NCBI GenBank assembly: GCA_041744575.1
Contig: JBGTKP010000007.1
Coordinates: forward strand, 1-64,000
Length of the DNA: 64,000 nt
From: JTS-RE37 sp041744575
GTDB taxonomy: Bacteria > Bacteroidota > Bacteroidia > Flavobacteriales > Flavobacteriaceae
Direction: 5' to 3'
This document shows positions 26,013 to 33,645 of this stretch, in pieces (position 1 is the stretch's first letter; every line of letters begins with the position of its first letter). Position numbers and translations under genes: made by a program. The notes under the pieces were generated by a model. The model searched no databases. It was not told the DNA's origin and saw only the letters and a program-made list of their open reading frames with translations.

Positions 26013-27245
26013 TTACCAAACACCATCTTTGGGGTAACAGATATAATACTTGGTAACAGTTGTTGCCAGTGCTTCTAAATTCAATTGGTCTGAAGCCTTT
26101 GCCACATCGGTCAGTCTGCCGTTTGCACGGAGGATATGAATATTCTGTTTCTCCTGATTGTACGCCTTGTTCTCTATAATCCCTAAAAAAACAAAATAAG
26201 AAGTCTCCTGGTCGGTCAGGCCATACTTATCTCTCACTTTCTCAAATCGCTTCCGGTACCTTTCTTCACTGACGGGCGTATTCCGGAGTTTAATTGACAA
26301 TAGTTTCCGATCCAGCAACATCCTGCAAAGGTGGGACAAAACAAAATCATCATGATGCCTCCAAAGTTTTATGGCCGCCAATATGTCTACATCGTCCAGC
26401 AGGGCAAAGGTTTCCAGCACCGACCTGTCAAAACCGGCAGCATCAATGATGTGATCCATAAAGAAAATCAAAGGCTCGCTTGCCGAAATGTGACGACCCC
26501 CTGCGCGTAATTCCCTGGCTCTCTGAAGGATTTTTATCAACAGTTGTTCAGCAACAATACCCGTCTTGTGCAGATATACCTGCCAGTACATGAACCTGCG
26601 CGCCATAAGGAATTTTTCTACGGAGTATATGCCCTTCTCCTCCACAACGAGATTGTCATCAACAACATTGAGCATGGTGATCAGGCGTTCCGCGTTGATA
26701 TTTCCCTCGGCTACCCCTGTATAAAAACTATCCCTCTTCAGATAATCCAGCCGGTCCATATCAAGCTGACTGCTGACCAGCTGATTCATAAAACGCCTAT
26801 GGAAAGTGCCTTGAAAAATGGAGATGGCGAGCGTTAAACTCCCATTGAACTTCTCATTGAGCGCAGCCATAAAATGCACTGAAATCGCTTCGTGAGTTAA
26901 GCCTTTGACAATGCTGTTTTCCATGGCGTGTGAAAAGGGCCCGTGTCCGATATCGTGCAGCAGAATAGCCATTAATAATCCGGTTGATTCCGCTTCACTG
27001 ATGTCAACTTGTTTAAAGCGGAGTACCTGAATGGCCTGCACCATCAGGTGCATGCTGCCAAGAGCGTGGTGGAATCTCGTATGGTGAGCCCCGGGGTATA
27101 CAAGAGATGAGAGCCCCATTTGAGAAATTCTGCGCAGCCTCTGAAAATACGGTTCCCCGATCAGGTTGAAAATAAGATCGTTCGGAATTCCAATAAAACC
27201 GTAAATTGGGTCGTTAAAAAGTTTCAGCTTCGCAGATACCGACAA
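26013..27245 (-). CDS. HD-domain phosphohydrolase (dNTPase-like)
   Basis: A 410-residue HD-superfamily protein. It starts KLKLFNDPIYGFIGIPNDLIF and has HHTRFHHALGSMHL, the metal pair in ILLHDIGHGPFSHAME, and the downstream Asp in SSQLDMDRLDYLKRDS. It resembles dGTPase/YwfO-type triphosphohydrolases. The likely start is TTG at 27245, as no ATG is suitably placed. A consensus promoter lies just upstream. First gene of the unit leading into lpxD, an arrangement recurrent in flavobacteria. Substrate not deducible. Cytoplasmic. Confidence 0.85.
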   Translation of the reverse strand: MSVSAKLKLFNDPIYGFIGIPNDLIFNLIGEPYFQRLRRISQMGLSSLVYPGAHHTRFHHALGSMHLMVQAIQVLRFKQVDISEAESTGLLMAILLHDIGHGPFSHAMENSIVKGLTHEAISVHFMAALNEKFNGSLTLAISIFQGTFHRRFMNQLVSSQLDMDRLDYLKRDSFYTGVAEGNINAERLITMLNVVDDNLVVEEKGIYSVEKFLMARRFMYWQVYLHKTGIVAEQLLIKILQRARELRAGGRHISASEPLIFFMDHIIDAAGFDRSVLETFALLDDVDILAAIKLWRHHDDFVLSHLCRMLLDRKLLSIKLRNTPVSEERYRKRFEKVRDKYGLTDQETSYFVFLGIIENKAYNQEKQNIHILRANGRLTDVAKASDQLNLEALATTVTKYYICYPKDGVW

Positions 27246-27276
27246 AGTCCAGGTTATTTAGGATCCGATTGCGATT

Positions 27277-27310
27277 CAAATGTATACAATTGAAACGAGA
27301 CAACATCAAA
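27277..27310 (-). promoter_or_regulatory. Promoter of the HD/lpx operon
   Basis: Minus strand: TTTG (27307-27310), 22-nt spacer, TACATTTG (27277-27284). Both boxes match the Bacteroidota consensus. Transcription would start about 25-30 nt upstream of the TTG start at 27245. Confidence 0.75.
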
Positions 27311-27388
27311 GCACTGTTATTCACCAGATCCCGTTATATTTACATTGACGGGCACATTCTGACCGGATAATTAAAAGCCCTGTTTTAA

Positions 27389-28933
27389 ATGACCAAAATT
27401 TCCATTCTCTGGGTAGACGATGAGATCGATCTCTTAAAACCCCATATTATTTTTCTTGAAGCAAGAAACTATGAGGTGGTTACCTGTAAGAGCGGTCAGG
27501 ATGCTCTTGTGGAAATTGCAAATAAACGTTTTGACATTGTATTTCTGGACGAGAATATGCCTGGGATCAGCGGGCTTGAAACGCTCAGCGGCATAAAACA
27601 TATGAATGCCTCCCTCCCGGTCGTCATGATCACCAAGAGTGAGGAGGAACTTATAATGGAAGAAGCCATCGGTTCAAAAATTGCGGACTACCTGATCAAG
27701 CCAGTGAATCCGAATCAGATATTGCTGAGCCTGAAGAAGAACCTGGACCATTCCAGGCTCGTCTCGGAAAAAACCACTTCCAATTACCAGCAGGAGTTCA
27801 GGAAAATATCAATGGATCTGTCGATGGTGAATTCCTGTGACAGCTGGGCGGAACTTTACAAGAAGTTAATTTTCTGGGAACTACAGCTGGAGGTAATTGA
27901 GGATTCGGGGATGAACGAGATCCTCGAATCGCAGAAAGTGGAAGCCAACAGCCAGTTCAGCAAGTTTGTTGACAAGAACTACAGAGAATGGTTTGCCGGC
28001 GACGATCAACCTGTCATGTCGCATACGCTCTTTAAAGAATTGATCCTCCCCGAATTAAAAGACAGACCTGTACTTTTGGTGGTCATTGACAACCTCAGGT
28101 ATGATCAATGGTTCTCTTTTGAAGATGTCTTAATTCCATTTTATAAGAAAACGAAGGAGGTGCCTTATTTCAGTATCCTTCCTACAGCAACACAATACGC
28201 AAGAAATGCGATCTTTTCCGGTCTGACCCCCCTTGATATGTCCCGCAAATATCCCGACTGGTGGAAAAATGATACGGATGAGGGAGGTAAAAACCTGAAC
28301 GAAGATAAATTTCTGGGAGAGCAGTTGCGCAGACTGGGACTCGACATTACCTGGGAGTATCATAAAATCAGTAATCTGAAACAAGGGCGACACTTGTCTC
28401 AAAATTTCAAATCCCAGAAAAAAAATGATCTGACCGTACTCGTTTACAATTTTGTGGACATGCTATCACACGCCAAAACTGAAATGGAGGTAATAAAAGA
28501 ACTTGCTTCAAATGACAAAGCGTATCGCTCCCTGACACAGAGCTGGTTCAAAAATTCACCTTTGCTGGAGATCATTCAGCATGCCCAACAAATGGGAATG
28601 AAGCTCGTACTAACTACCGATCACGGTACCATCCATGTAAGACAGCCGTCCAAAGTCATAGGAGATAAGGAGACCAGTCTTAACCTTCGGTATAAGACAG
28701 GAAGAAGTCTGACCTATGAAGAGAAAGATGTGTTTGAAGCCAAAGACCCGGCGAACATTCATCTTCCAAGCATCAACATGAGCAGTTCCTATATTTTTGC
28801 CAAATACGATCTGTTTTTCGCCTACCCCAACAATTACAATCATTATGTAAGCTATTACAGGAATAGTTATCAGCACGGCGGGGTCTCATTAGAGGAAATG
28901 ATTGTGCCATTCTTAGTGCTTGAACCGCGGTAA
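27389..28933 (+). CDS. porX: PorX: response regulator with PglZ/alkaline-phosphatase-fold output domain
   Basis: A 514-residue protein. The receiver domain (1-125) has acidic residues D10/D11 region (WVDDEID), phospho-acceptor Asp54 in IVFLDENMPG, Thr/Lys in MITKS and YLIKPVN. A helical linker follows, then a PglZ domain (about 200-514) with LLVVIDNLRYDQW, LVYNFVDMLSHA and LTTDHGTIHVRQPS, which carry metal-binding Asp/His. PorX works with the sensor PorY (not in this window) to control genes of the type IX secretion and gliding machinery. The PglZ part is reported to act as a phosphodiesterase on cyclic oligonucleotides in PorX from other species. tsaE follows by 12 bp. Cytoplasmic. Confidence 0.93.
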   Translation: MTKISILWVDDEIDLLKPHIIFLEARNYEVVTCKSGQDALVEIANKRFDIVFLDENMPGISGLETLSGIKHMNASLPVVMITKSEEELIMEEAIGSKIADYLIKPVNPNQILLSLKKNLDHSRLVSEKTTSNYQQEFRKISMDLSMVNSCDSWAELYKKLIFWELQLEVIEDSGMNEILESQKVEANSQFSKFVDKNYREWFAGDDQPVMSHTLFKELILPELKDRPVLLVVIDNLRYDQWFSFEDVLIPFYKKTKEVPYFSILPTATQYARNAIFSGLTPLDMSRKYPDWWKNDTDEGGKNLNEDKFLGEQLRRLGLDITWEYHKISNLKQGRHLSQNFKSQKKNDLTVLVYNFVDMLSHAKTEMEVIKELASNDKAYRSLTQSWFKNSPLLEIIQHAQQMGMKLVLTTDHGTIHVRQPSKVIGDKETSLNLRYKTGRSLTYEEKDVFEAKDPANIHLPSINMSSSYIFAKYDLFFAYPNNYNHYVSYYRNSYQHGGVSLEEMIVPFLVLEPR

Positions 28934-28945
28934 ATTTCTTCAAAT

Positions 28946-29413
28946 ATGGAAATAATTTATCAGGAGGCCCAGTTGCCTGTGGTTGCCGGTCGCATCCTCG
29001 AAGAGACCAAAGGTAAAATTCTCTGCTTTTACGGGGAAATGGGGGCAGGAAAGACAACACTTATCAAGGCTTTGGTAAAAGTTCTTGGCGGCAGAGAAAA
29101 TGTTACCAGCCCGACCTTCGGGATTGTAAACGCCTATTACTTTGACAACGGGACTTTATTGGGATATCATTTCGATTTTTACCGGGTTGCTAGCATTTCT
29201 GAGGCGCTGGATATGGGCCTGGAAGATTATTTGTATTCGGATGGCTGGATCTTTGTAGAATGGCCAGAGAAAGTGCGGGCCTTCTTTACCGATCCGGTGA
29301 GACATTTATTCATAGAGGAATTAGATTCGGAGACAAGAAAGATCGTAATTAGAGATTCAGCCCGTGGTGGGGCAGATCGCCTGATAAATCCTGCCATGGG
29401 TGATATCCCATAA
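28946..29413 (+). CDS. tsaE: tRNA threonylcarbamoyladenosine biosynthesis ATPase TsaE
   Basis: A 155-residue protein with the P-loop CFYGEMGAGKTTLIKAL (about 31-47), VTSPTFGIVNAYY and the terminal acidic motif FVEWPEK. It supports the TsaB-TsaD complex in making t6A at position 37 of ANN-decoding tRNAs. It is co-oriented and probably co-transcribed with porX. The C-terminal tail (GADRLINPAMGDIP) is slightly longer than typical. A Sua5/YrdC protein that makes the activated intermediate is encoded at 52707-53327. Confidence 0.93.
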   Translation: MEIIYQEAQLPVVAGRILEETKGKILCFYGEMGAGKTTLIKALVKVLGGRENVTSPTFGIVNAYYFDNGTLLGYHFDFYRVASISEALDMGLEDYLYSDGWIFVEWPEKVRAFFTDPVRHLFIEELDSETRKIVIRDSARGGADRLINPAMGDIP

Positions 29414-29434
29414 AACGAGAAAAAGCGTATATTT

Positions 29435-29493
29435 CACTTCCGAACACTCCCTGCAGTATCTTATCAAACCCTGGAATGCCCGCTGCGGAAGTG
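29435..29493. repeat. Inverted repeat between tsaE and the DUF1080 gene
   Basis: CACTTCCG (29435-29442) and CGGAAGTG (29486-29493) are perfect complements across a 43-nt interval. There is no T-run, so it is not a simple terminator. It could be the base of a larger RNA fold or a chance match. Confidence 0.35.
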
Positions 29494-29551
29494 TTAAATA
29501 GTCAATATACACATAAGAACAGATTCAAAATCACCTTAAAAATTATATGAT

Positions 29552-30211
29552 ATGCATAAAGTAGTTCTTAGATCCGCTTTCATAATGACATTTTTACTAT
29601 TACCATTGATAAGTATTTTTGCCCAAAAACAACCGGGTTCGGCCAATGAGGGATGGATATCTCTTTTCAATGGAAAAGATCTGCAGGGCTGGAAGGTGGG
29701 CGAGAATTCGGCTACTTTTTCAGTGGTAGATGGCACAATAAAGGTTAACGGGGAGGTGGCTCATTTGTTCTATGATGGAGAAATTGAAGGACACAATTTT
29801 AAGAATTTTGAGTTTAAGGCAAAAGTCAAGACAAAACCCGGGTCCAATTCCGGTATCTATTTTCATACACTATTTCAGGATGGAGGATGGCCTGCACATG
29901 GCTACGAAGTCCAGGTAAATAATTCCCACACAGATTGGCGTCGGACTGGCAGCCTGTACGCTGTTCAGGACGTTATAGAAAATTATGTAAAGGATGACGA
30001 ATGGTATACTGAATATATCAAAGTTGAAGGCAAACGGGTAATTGTAAAAATCAACGATATTACTGTGGTGGATTACACAGAACCCGAAAATCCGAAAAGG
30101 GATGAAGGATCTAACCAAAAGGTTTTTGGAGAAGGCACCTTTGCGCTCCAGGGACATGATCCGGGAAGTGTCGTCTTTTATAAGGATATCATGGTAAAGT
30201 CATTGCCCTGA
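29552..30211 (+). CDS. Secreted DUF1080 (3-keto-disaccharide hydrolase-like) protein
   Basis: A 219-residue protein with a signal peptide (FIMTFLLLPLISIFAQ) and one concanavalin-like jelly-roll domain of the DUF1080 family: WISLFNGKDLQGWKV, FEFKAKVKTKPGSNSGIYFHT, GYEVQVNN and GSVVFYKDIMVKSL. Members of this family act on oxidised (3-keto) glucosides or bind carbohydrate; many sit in sugar-degradation loci. A ThuA-domain gene follows by 54 bp, a common neighbour. Probably periplasmic. Substrate not deducible. Confidence 0.85.
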   Translation: MHKVVLRSAFIMTFLLLPLISIFAQKQPGSANEGWISLFNGKDLQGWKVGENSATFSVVDGTIKVNGEVAHLFYDGEIEGHNFKNFEFKAKVKTKPGSNSGIYFHTLFQDGGWPAHGYEVQVNNSHTDWRRTGSLYAVQDVIENYVKDDEWYTEYIKVEGKRVIVKINDITVVDYTEPENPKRDEGSNQKVFGEGTFALQGHDPGSVVFYKDIMVKSLP

Positions 30212-30265
30212 TTCCCGATCTGCACGGCCAGCTTAACAGGATACTTCTGAAAATTCGAATGACAG

Positions 30266-31081
30266 TTGGGCTTTAAAAAGTTTTTTTTCGTGTGCTGCTT
30301 TCTGGGAACTTTTGCCAGCTTTGCGGGCAGGACTTGCGACTTCCGTGTGGTCGCATTCTACACTGCCAAAAATGACCAGGCGCATATCAGCTTTGCCCGT
30401 GAGGCCAATATTTGGTTCAGCAGGATGGCAGAGAAAAACAATTTCTGTTTTTTGGCCACAGATGACTGGGACTTGCTCGCAGAAGCCTTTCTTTCGGAAT
30501 ATGCCCTGGTGATCTTCCTGGATACACGGCCGGAGAAAAGCCAGCAGCGAGAAGCTTTTGAGAATTATATGAAGCTGGGAGGGGGTTGGATGGGTTTCCA
30601 TTTTGCCGGATTTGCCCTGACGCCATCGAAGGTACCTCAAAACTGGGAATGGTACCATGACAACTTTCTGGGATGCGGCAGTTACATAGGTAATACGTGG
30701 AGACCAACCGCTGCAGTGCTTGCCCGGGAAAATACAAGCCATCCCATTTTAAAAGGGCTGCCAAAAAAATTTAAGTCGGCTCCGAATGAGTGGTACCGCT
30801 GGGAAAAAGATCTGCGGCTCAATCCGGAAATTCAAATTCTGTTATCCATCCATCCCAAAAGTTTTCCCTTAGGCACAGGGCCCAAGCCTGAAGAAATCTG
30901 GACTTCAGGATATTATCCAGTAGTCTGGATGAATTCCGGATATCGAATGGTCTACTTTAATATGGGGCATAATGATATCGACCATGAGGGAGTGACAACT
31001 CGTACCCTCTCAAGTAGTTTTCATAGCAAATATCAGAACAGGTTGATCCTTAATACCGTTTTATGGCTCGGCAGGAAATAA
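30266..31081 (+). CDS. Secreted ThuA-domain protein
   Basis: About 271 residues from a TTG start, as no in-frame ATG lies nearer the signal sequence (KKFFFVCCFLGTFASFAG). The ThuA glutamine-amidotransferase-like fold is seen in RVVAFYTAKNDQAHISFA, ALVIFLDTRPEKSQQREAFENYMKLGGGWMGFHFAG, HPILKGLPKKF and VVWMNSGYRMVYFNMGHND. ThuA-like proteins are implicated in processing keto-sugars such as 3-ketotrehalose. It pairs with the DUF1080 gene upstream. The start codon is uncertain. Confidence 0.82.
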   Translation: MGFKKFFFVCCFLGTFASFAGRTCDFRVVAFYTAKNDQAHISFAREANIWFSRMAEKNNFCFLATDDWDLLAEAFLSEYALVIFLDTRPEKSQQREAFENYMKLGGGWMGFHFAGFALTPSKVPQNWEWYHDNFLGCGSYIGNTWRPTAAVLARENTSHPILKGLPKKFKSAPNEWYRWEKDLRLNPEIQILLSIHPKSFPLGTGPKPEEIWTSGYYPVVWMNSGYRMVYFNMGHNDIDHEGVTTRTLSSSFHSKYQNRLILNTVLWLGRK

Positions 31082-31182
31082 GGCGTGGGAGTGGCATCCA
31101 TTGTTATAATAGACACACAGGCACCTTAACGAGTTCTGAAAATACCCGCCAAAACATATTGGTAAAAGAGGAGTGCTTCGCT

Positions 31183-31683
31183 CTAAATATTGAGGGAGCC
31201 TTCTTCTCCAAGGTCAGGTTCATTGCCGGTAATAGCCCCGATCCCCATCTTTAGTAATGAAACAAGCTTTCCATCCTTTGTGTCCCAATAGTGAACTTCT
31301 TCAGGCATTATTTTTATAGCACTGAGATTGGGATCATCTTTCCCCTCAAACCATGCATCATCACTTTTTCCGTATAGGGAATCAAGTATGGCCTGTTCAT
31401 CAGTGATCACGGCAGTACCATATACATTGAGAAACTCCATGGATCCGGGATCAGAATACAACATGCAAGCCCTGCTGTCTGCCTTTATATTCTTGTTATG
31501 GTTGCTGTTCTTATTGCTAAGAAACCATATCGAACCCTCATCATCCACCTTTTTGGTGCTCATAGGAATAACATGAAACGGCGCAATGCTCAAATTGGTT
31601 GCCATCATGCCAATATCTATCGATACGGCCAGTTCCTCTATTTTTTCTCTTGCTTCAGTGTTGTATAAATTTTTAATCGACAT
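31183..31683 (-). CDS. Pyridoxamine-phosphate-oxidase-fold general stress protein
   Basis: A 166-residue protein of the split-barrel flavin-binding family (general stress protein 26-like): IGMMATNLSIAPFHVIPMSTKKVDDEGSIWFLSNKNSNHNKNI, then CMLYSDPGSMEFLNVYGTAVITDEQAILDSLYG and WFEGKDDPNLSAIKI. These proteins bind FMN or FAD and are linked to stress tolerance. Single gene, convergent with the ThuA gene. Complete. Confidence 0.85.
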   Translation of the reverse strand: MSIKNLYNTEAREKIEELAVSIDIGMMATNLSIAPFHVIPMSTKKVDDEGSIWFLSNKNSNHNKNIKADSRACMLYSDPGSMEFLNVYGTAVITDEQAILDSLYGKSDDAWFEGKDDPNLSAIKIMPEEVHYWDTKDGKLVSLLKMGIGAITGNEPDLGEEGSLNI

Positions 31684-31906
31684 AATCTGATGTTTTTCCC
31701 AAAGCTAAGGTCAGCGGGAAGCATTTGTTAGCTCAGAAACATTCAAAATTATCCGTATAAATGCAATTTTCTGCATAGGCCCGGCCTGATCCGTACCCCT
31801 ATTTGGAAGAGGGGCTAAAGGAACATTTTTATATCAGGTCCGGAATATGACAACAACAGACTCATTTTTCTGGGAGGGAACCCGGAAAGCAGGCAATGGC
31901 TTTTAA
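31684..31906. other. Intergenic, no gene seen
   Basis: AT-rich spacer upstream of the stress protein and downstream of the microprotein gene. No frame or strong hairpin with T-run was found. Confidence 0.4.
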
Positions 31907-32002
31907 TTAGAGCAGATTGAAGATGACGAGAGACAGGACGTAGGCAACATACATGAGACCTCCCAGGAGGACCATGTTGATAAAGTTGAATTTTTTTCTC
32001 AT
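31907..32002 (-). CDS. 31-residue single-helix membrane microprotein
   Basis: From ATG at 32002 to TAA at 31907-31909 the frame encodes 31 residues. It has a basic start (MRKKFNFIN) followed by one continuous hydrophobic helix (MVLLGGLMYVAYVLSLVIFN). The layout is that of known small membrane proteins: positive-inside tip, about 20-residue membrane span and no tail. It is alone in an otherwise empty region, so it is not a shadow of another gene. No function can be assigned. A weak promoter-like TTCCTTTG lies upstream on the same strand. Conservation of the frame in relatives would settle whether it is real. Confidence 0.5.
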   Translation of the reverse strand: MRKKFNFINMVLLGGLMYVAYVLSLVIFNLL

Positions 32003-32590
32003 GGGACATTGGGTTTTGGCAGATGGCTCCCATTAATGACCAAAGGAATGAGTCGTGGTGATAATTGAAGTAACATTATCGACAGCATCCGGAAATTGAA
32101 AATACAATATGTGTGGTGCATTGGGGCTTCTGCATTTACCCTACTAAATTCGTCTAAAACGGCTAATATTCAGCATTTTTTGGATCAATGGCATGTATTC
32201 TGGTATAAAAGGGAGGATCGGAAAGAGAGAGGCGGCTTTCCGGCCTGGACATGTCAGGGGAGATTCGAAGAAAGGACTTCTGTGAAAATAAAAAGGTAGG
32301 GTCTCCCCTACCTTTTTCCCCAAATCTTACCATGAACTTAACCTACTTATGCTATGGTCCTGTAAAGAAAATACCTTTAAATGGCCTTGTAAAATAAACC
32401 AGTTGAACGACCTTAATATCCGCTCAATGGTATTTCGACGGCCATATAAACCGATTACATATTATTTTATTGAAGGCTTCCGAACAGGATAAATGTGTGT
32501 AAAAGATATCCGGGTAGGATGGATAACAATCAATCTACCTGGGAGGGCAATTCTATGGGAAACATTGGGCAGGTGGCCGGGGGACTTGAC
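32003..32590. other. Long gene-poor stretch containing an orphan terminator
   Basis: Nearly 590 bases without a convincing protein. The 67-codon frame at 32096-32299 (plus) has no familiar features. A strong hairpin at 32290-32316 suggests that a transcript ends here from one or both sides; a segment upstream (32256-32263) can form an alternative pairing with it. See findings. Confidence 0.5.
32290..32316. terminator. Strong bidirectional terminator in the gene-poor region
   Basis: AAAAAGGTAGGG / CCCTACCTTTTT with a 3-4 nt loop gives a near-perfect 12-bp stem (32290-32316) with T-runs at both ends. For the minus strand it could end the XRE-S24 transcript 275 bp after its stop. For the plus strand no protein gene precedes it, so it may end a non-coding RNA. 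Confidence 0.8.
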
Positions 32591-33361
32591 TCAGCGCGGC
32601 GTCGATCCCTGGCTCAGGTGCGTTTTTAATTCCTCCATGGATTCCTGTAATTGGCGTAACAAACCCTTCTCGGTGGTGGCGTCGACCCCAAAAGTGATTT
32701 TGCTGTTCACCTGCCACATTTCCTGAATTTGAAAAGGTTTTATTTCATAGGGCGGGTAAGATTCATTCAGGGAGATAAGCGTGATATTATTTGAATTCGG
32801 TTTTTTTTCAATTTTCTTAACCAGAACGGCATCCTCAAGAACAACCACATATATTTTGTTGGGATTCACGTCATCAATGTGTTCCACCGCCTTGGCGAGT
32901 ACCCATTCCCCGGATTTAAGATTGGGCAACATACTGTCACCGTCTACCTGAAACCCTCTGTAGGTTGCATTCCGGAATTCAGGAATGGGAAGGTCGAAAG
33001 CCGGCAGTTGTCTGTACCAGCTTGTATCCTGTATATTCTGGGGATAACCCGCGGCGGCCTTGGCATTTACAAGGACTATATTATCCCGGTCCGATGAATC
33101 CACGGTCACTACTTTGGGGATAACACTTGTTCCCGAAGTCTCAAGGTATTGTTGGGTACTGTCCCCGAAAAGCCATAAGGGATTGATCTTAAACTGCCTT
33201 AAAAGTTCCGCGACTATTTTCCCGGAAAGTTTGGTCCTTCCCCGTTCAATATCAGCCGTCGTATTAGGTATTCCAAGAAGTTCAGCAAATTCCGACTGGG
33301 TATGGCCCAATGCCCTGCGTATATCGGTGAATCGTTTGACTGTTATTTCATTTTCTGACAT
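32591..33361 (-). CDS. LexA/CI-like XRE repressor with S24 autoprotease domain
   Basis: A 256-residue protein. The helix-turn-helix domain spans about 8-62 (IRRALGHTQSEFAELLGIPNTTADIERGRTKLS). The S24 peptidase domain (about 95-228) has an Ala104-Gly105 cleavage pair in AKAAAGYPQ, catalytic Ser143 in VDGDSMLPN and Lys182 in AVLVKKIE. Such regulators cut themselves when DNA damage activates RecA, relieving repression. It faces a divergent unit containing a DNA-metabolism gene across four palindromic operators, one of which covers its own -33 box, so autorepression is likely. A glutamine-rich tail follows the protease domain. It is related to phage CI-type repressors, but no phage genes are nearby. 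Confidence 0.9.
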   Translation of the reverse strand: MSENEITVKRFTDIRRALGHTQSEFAELLGIPNTTADIERGRTKLSGKIVAELLRQFKINPLWLFGDSTQQYLETSGTSVIPKVVTVDSSDRDNIVLVNAKAAAGYPQNIQDTSWYRQLPAFDLPIPEFRNATYRGFQVDGDSMLPNLKSGEWVLAKAVEHIDDVNPNKIYVVVLEDAVLVKKIEKKPNSNNITLISLNESYPPYEIKPFQIQEMWQVNSKITFGVDATTEKGLLRQLQESMEELKTHLSQGSTPR

Positions 33362-33383
33362 GGCTTCGGATTTAATACCCGCG

Positions 33384-33413
33384 CTAAGTTACAAAAAATG
33401 GAATATATCCAAA
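33384..33413 (-). promoter_or_regulatory. Promoter of the XRE-S24 repressor gene
   Basis: Minus strand: TTTG (33410-33413), 18-nt spacer, TAACTTAG (33384-33391; one mismatch to TAnnTTTG). Operator-like site 1 (33399-33411) lies in the spacer and touches the -33 box, consistent with self-repression. Confidence 0.6.
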
Positions 33414-33471
33414 TATTTTTTAGGAATATTTCCATATATAGGATATTTTCCATATTTTTGGAAATATTACC
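33399..33471. promoter_or_regulatory. Array of four operator-like palindromes for the S24 repressor
   Basis: Four near-identical dyads of the form GGA-N5-TCC: GGAATATATCC (core of 33399-33411, a perfect TGGA/TCCA palindrome), GGAATATTTCC (33423-33433), GGATATTTTCC (33441-33451) and a looser GGAAATATTACC (33460-33471). Centres are about 23, 18 and 20 bp apart. They fill the space between the two divergent promoters. The regular spacing and symmetry suit cooperative binding of dimers of the neighbouring repressor. Confidence 0.75.
33453..33460 (+). promoter_or_regulatory. -7 box of the divergent SOS-like unit
   Basis: TATTTTTG matches TAnnTTTG and lies between operator sites 3 and 4, 23 nt before the ATG at 33484. 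Repressor bound to those sites would block it. No clear -33 box. Confidence 0.55.
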
Positions 33472-33483
33472 AAATTAGGACAT

Positions 33484-33645
33484 ATGGAAACTATTCACAA
33501 AAAACTACTGGATTTTGCCCTCCTTGGGACCAATGACATATTTCCAGCCATCTCTGTTAAGAAAGCACCACGCCAGTCTCCCATGTCCTTGGTGAAGCGT
33601 AAAACAATGATCACTAATCAACTCAATTTATTCAGGGAATCATGA
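33484..33645 (+). CDS. 53-residue frame coupled to the TIGR03915 gene, possible remnant
   Basis: The ATG at 33484 starts a 53-residue frame that ends in TGA at 33643-33645, overlapping the next ATG by 4 bp (ATGA). The position right after the operator-controlled promoter and the coupled stop show that it is the first frame of the unit. In other genomes, as far as I recall, this place holds a roughly 400-residue radical-SAM DNA repair protein (TIGR03916) followed by TIGR03915. Here there is no CxxxCxxC motif. The end (TNQLNLFRES) recalls the LF-type ends of radical-SAM partners, so it could be a leftover after an internal deletion; the start is not recognisable. A new small protein is the alternative. 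Confidence 0.45.
   Translation: METIHKKLLDFALLGTNDIFPAISVKKAPRQSPMSLVKRKTMITNQLNLFRES

Noticed and set aside
32096..32299. 67-codon plus-strand frame MKIQYVWCIGASAF... in the gene-poor region
   Set aside because: Composition is not protein-like after residue 30 (Trp/Arg/Lys-rich tail running into the terminator) and no family pattern is visible. It may only be chance coding in a non-coding RNA region.
33060..33536. 158-codon plus-strand frame antisense to the repressor gene
   Set aside because: It is the antisense shadow of the S24 repressor and then runs through the operators; no domain pattern.
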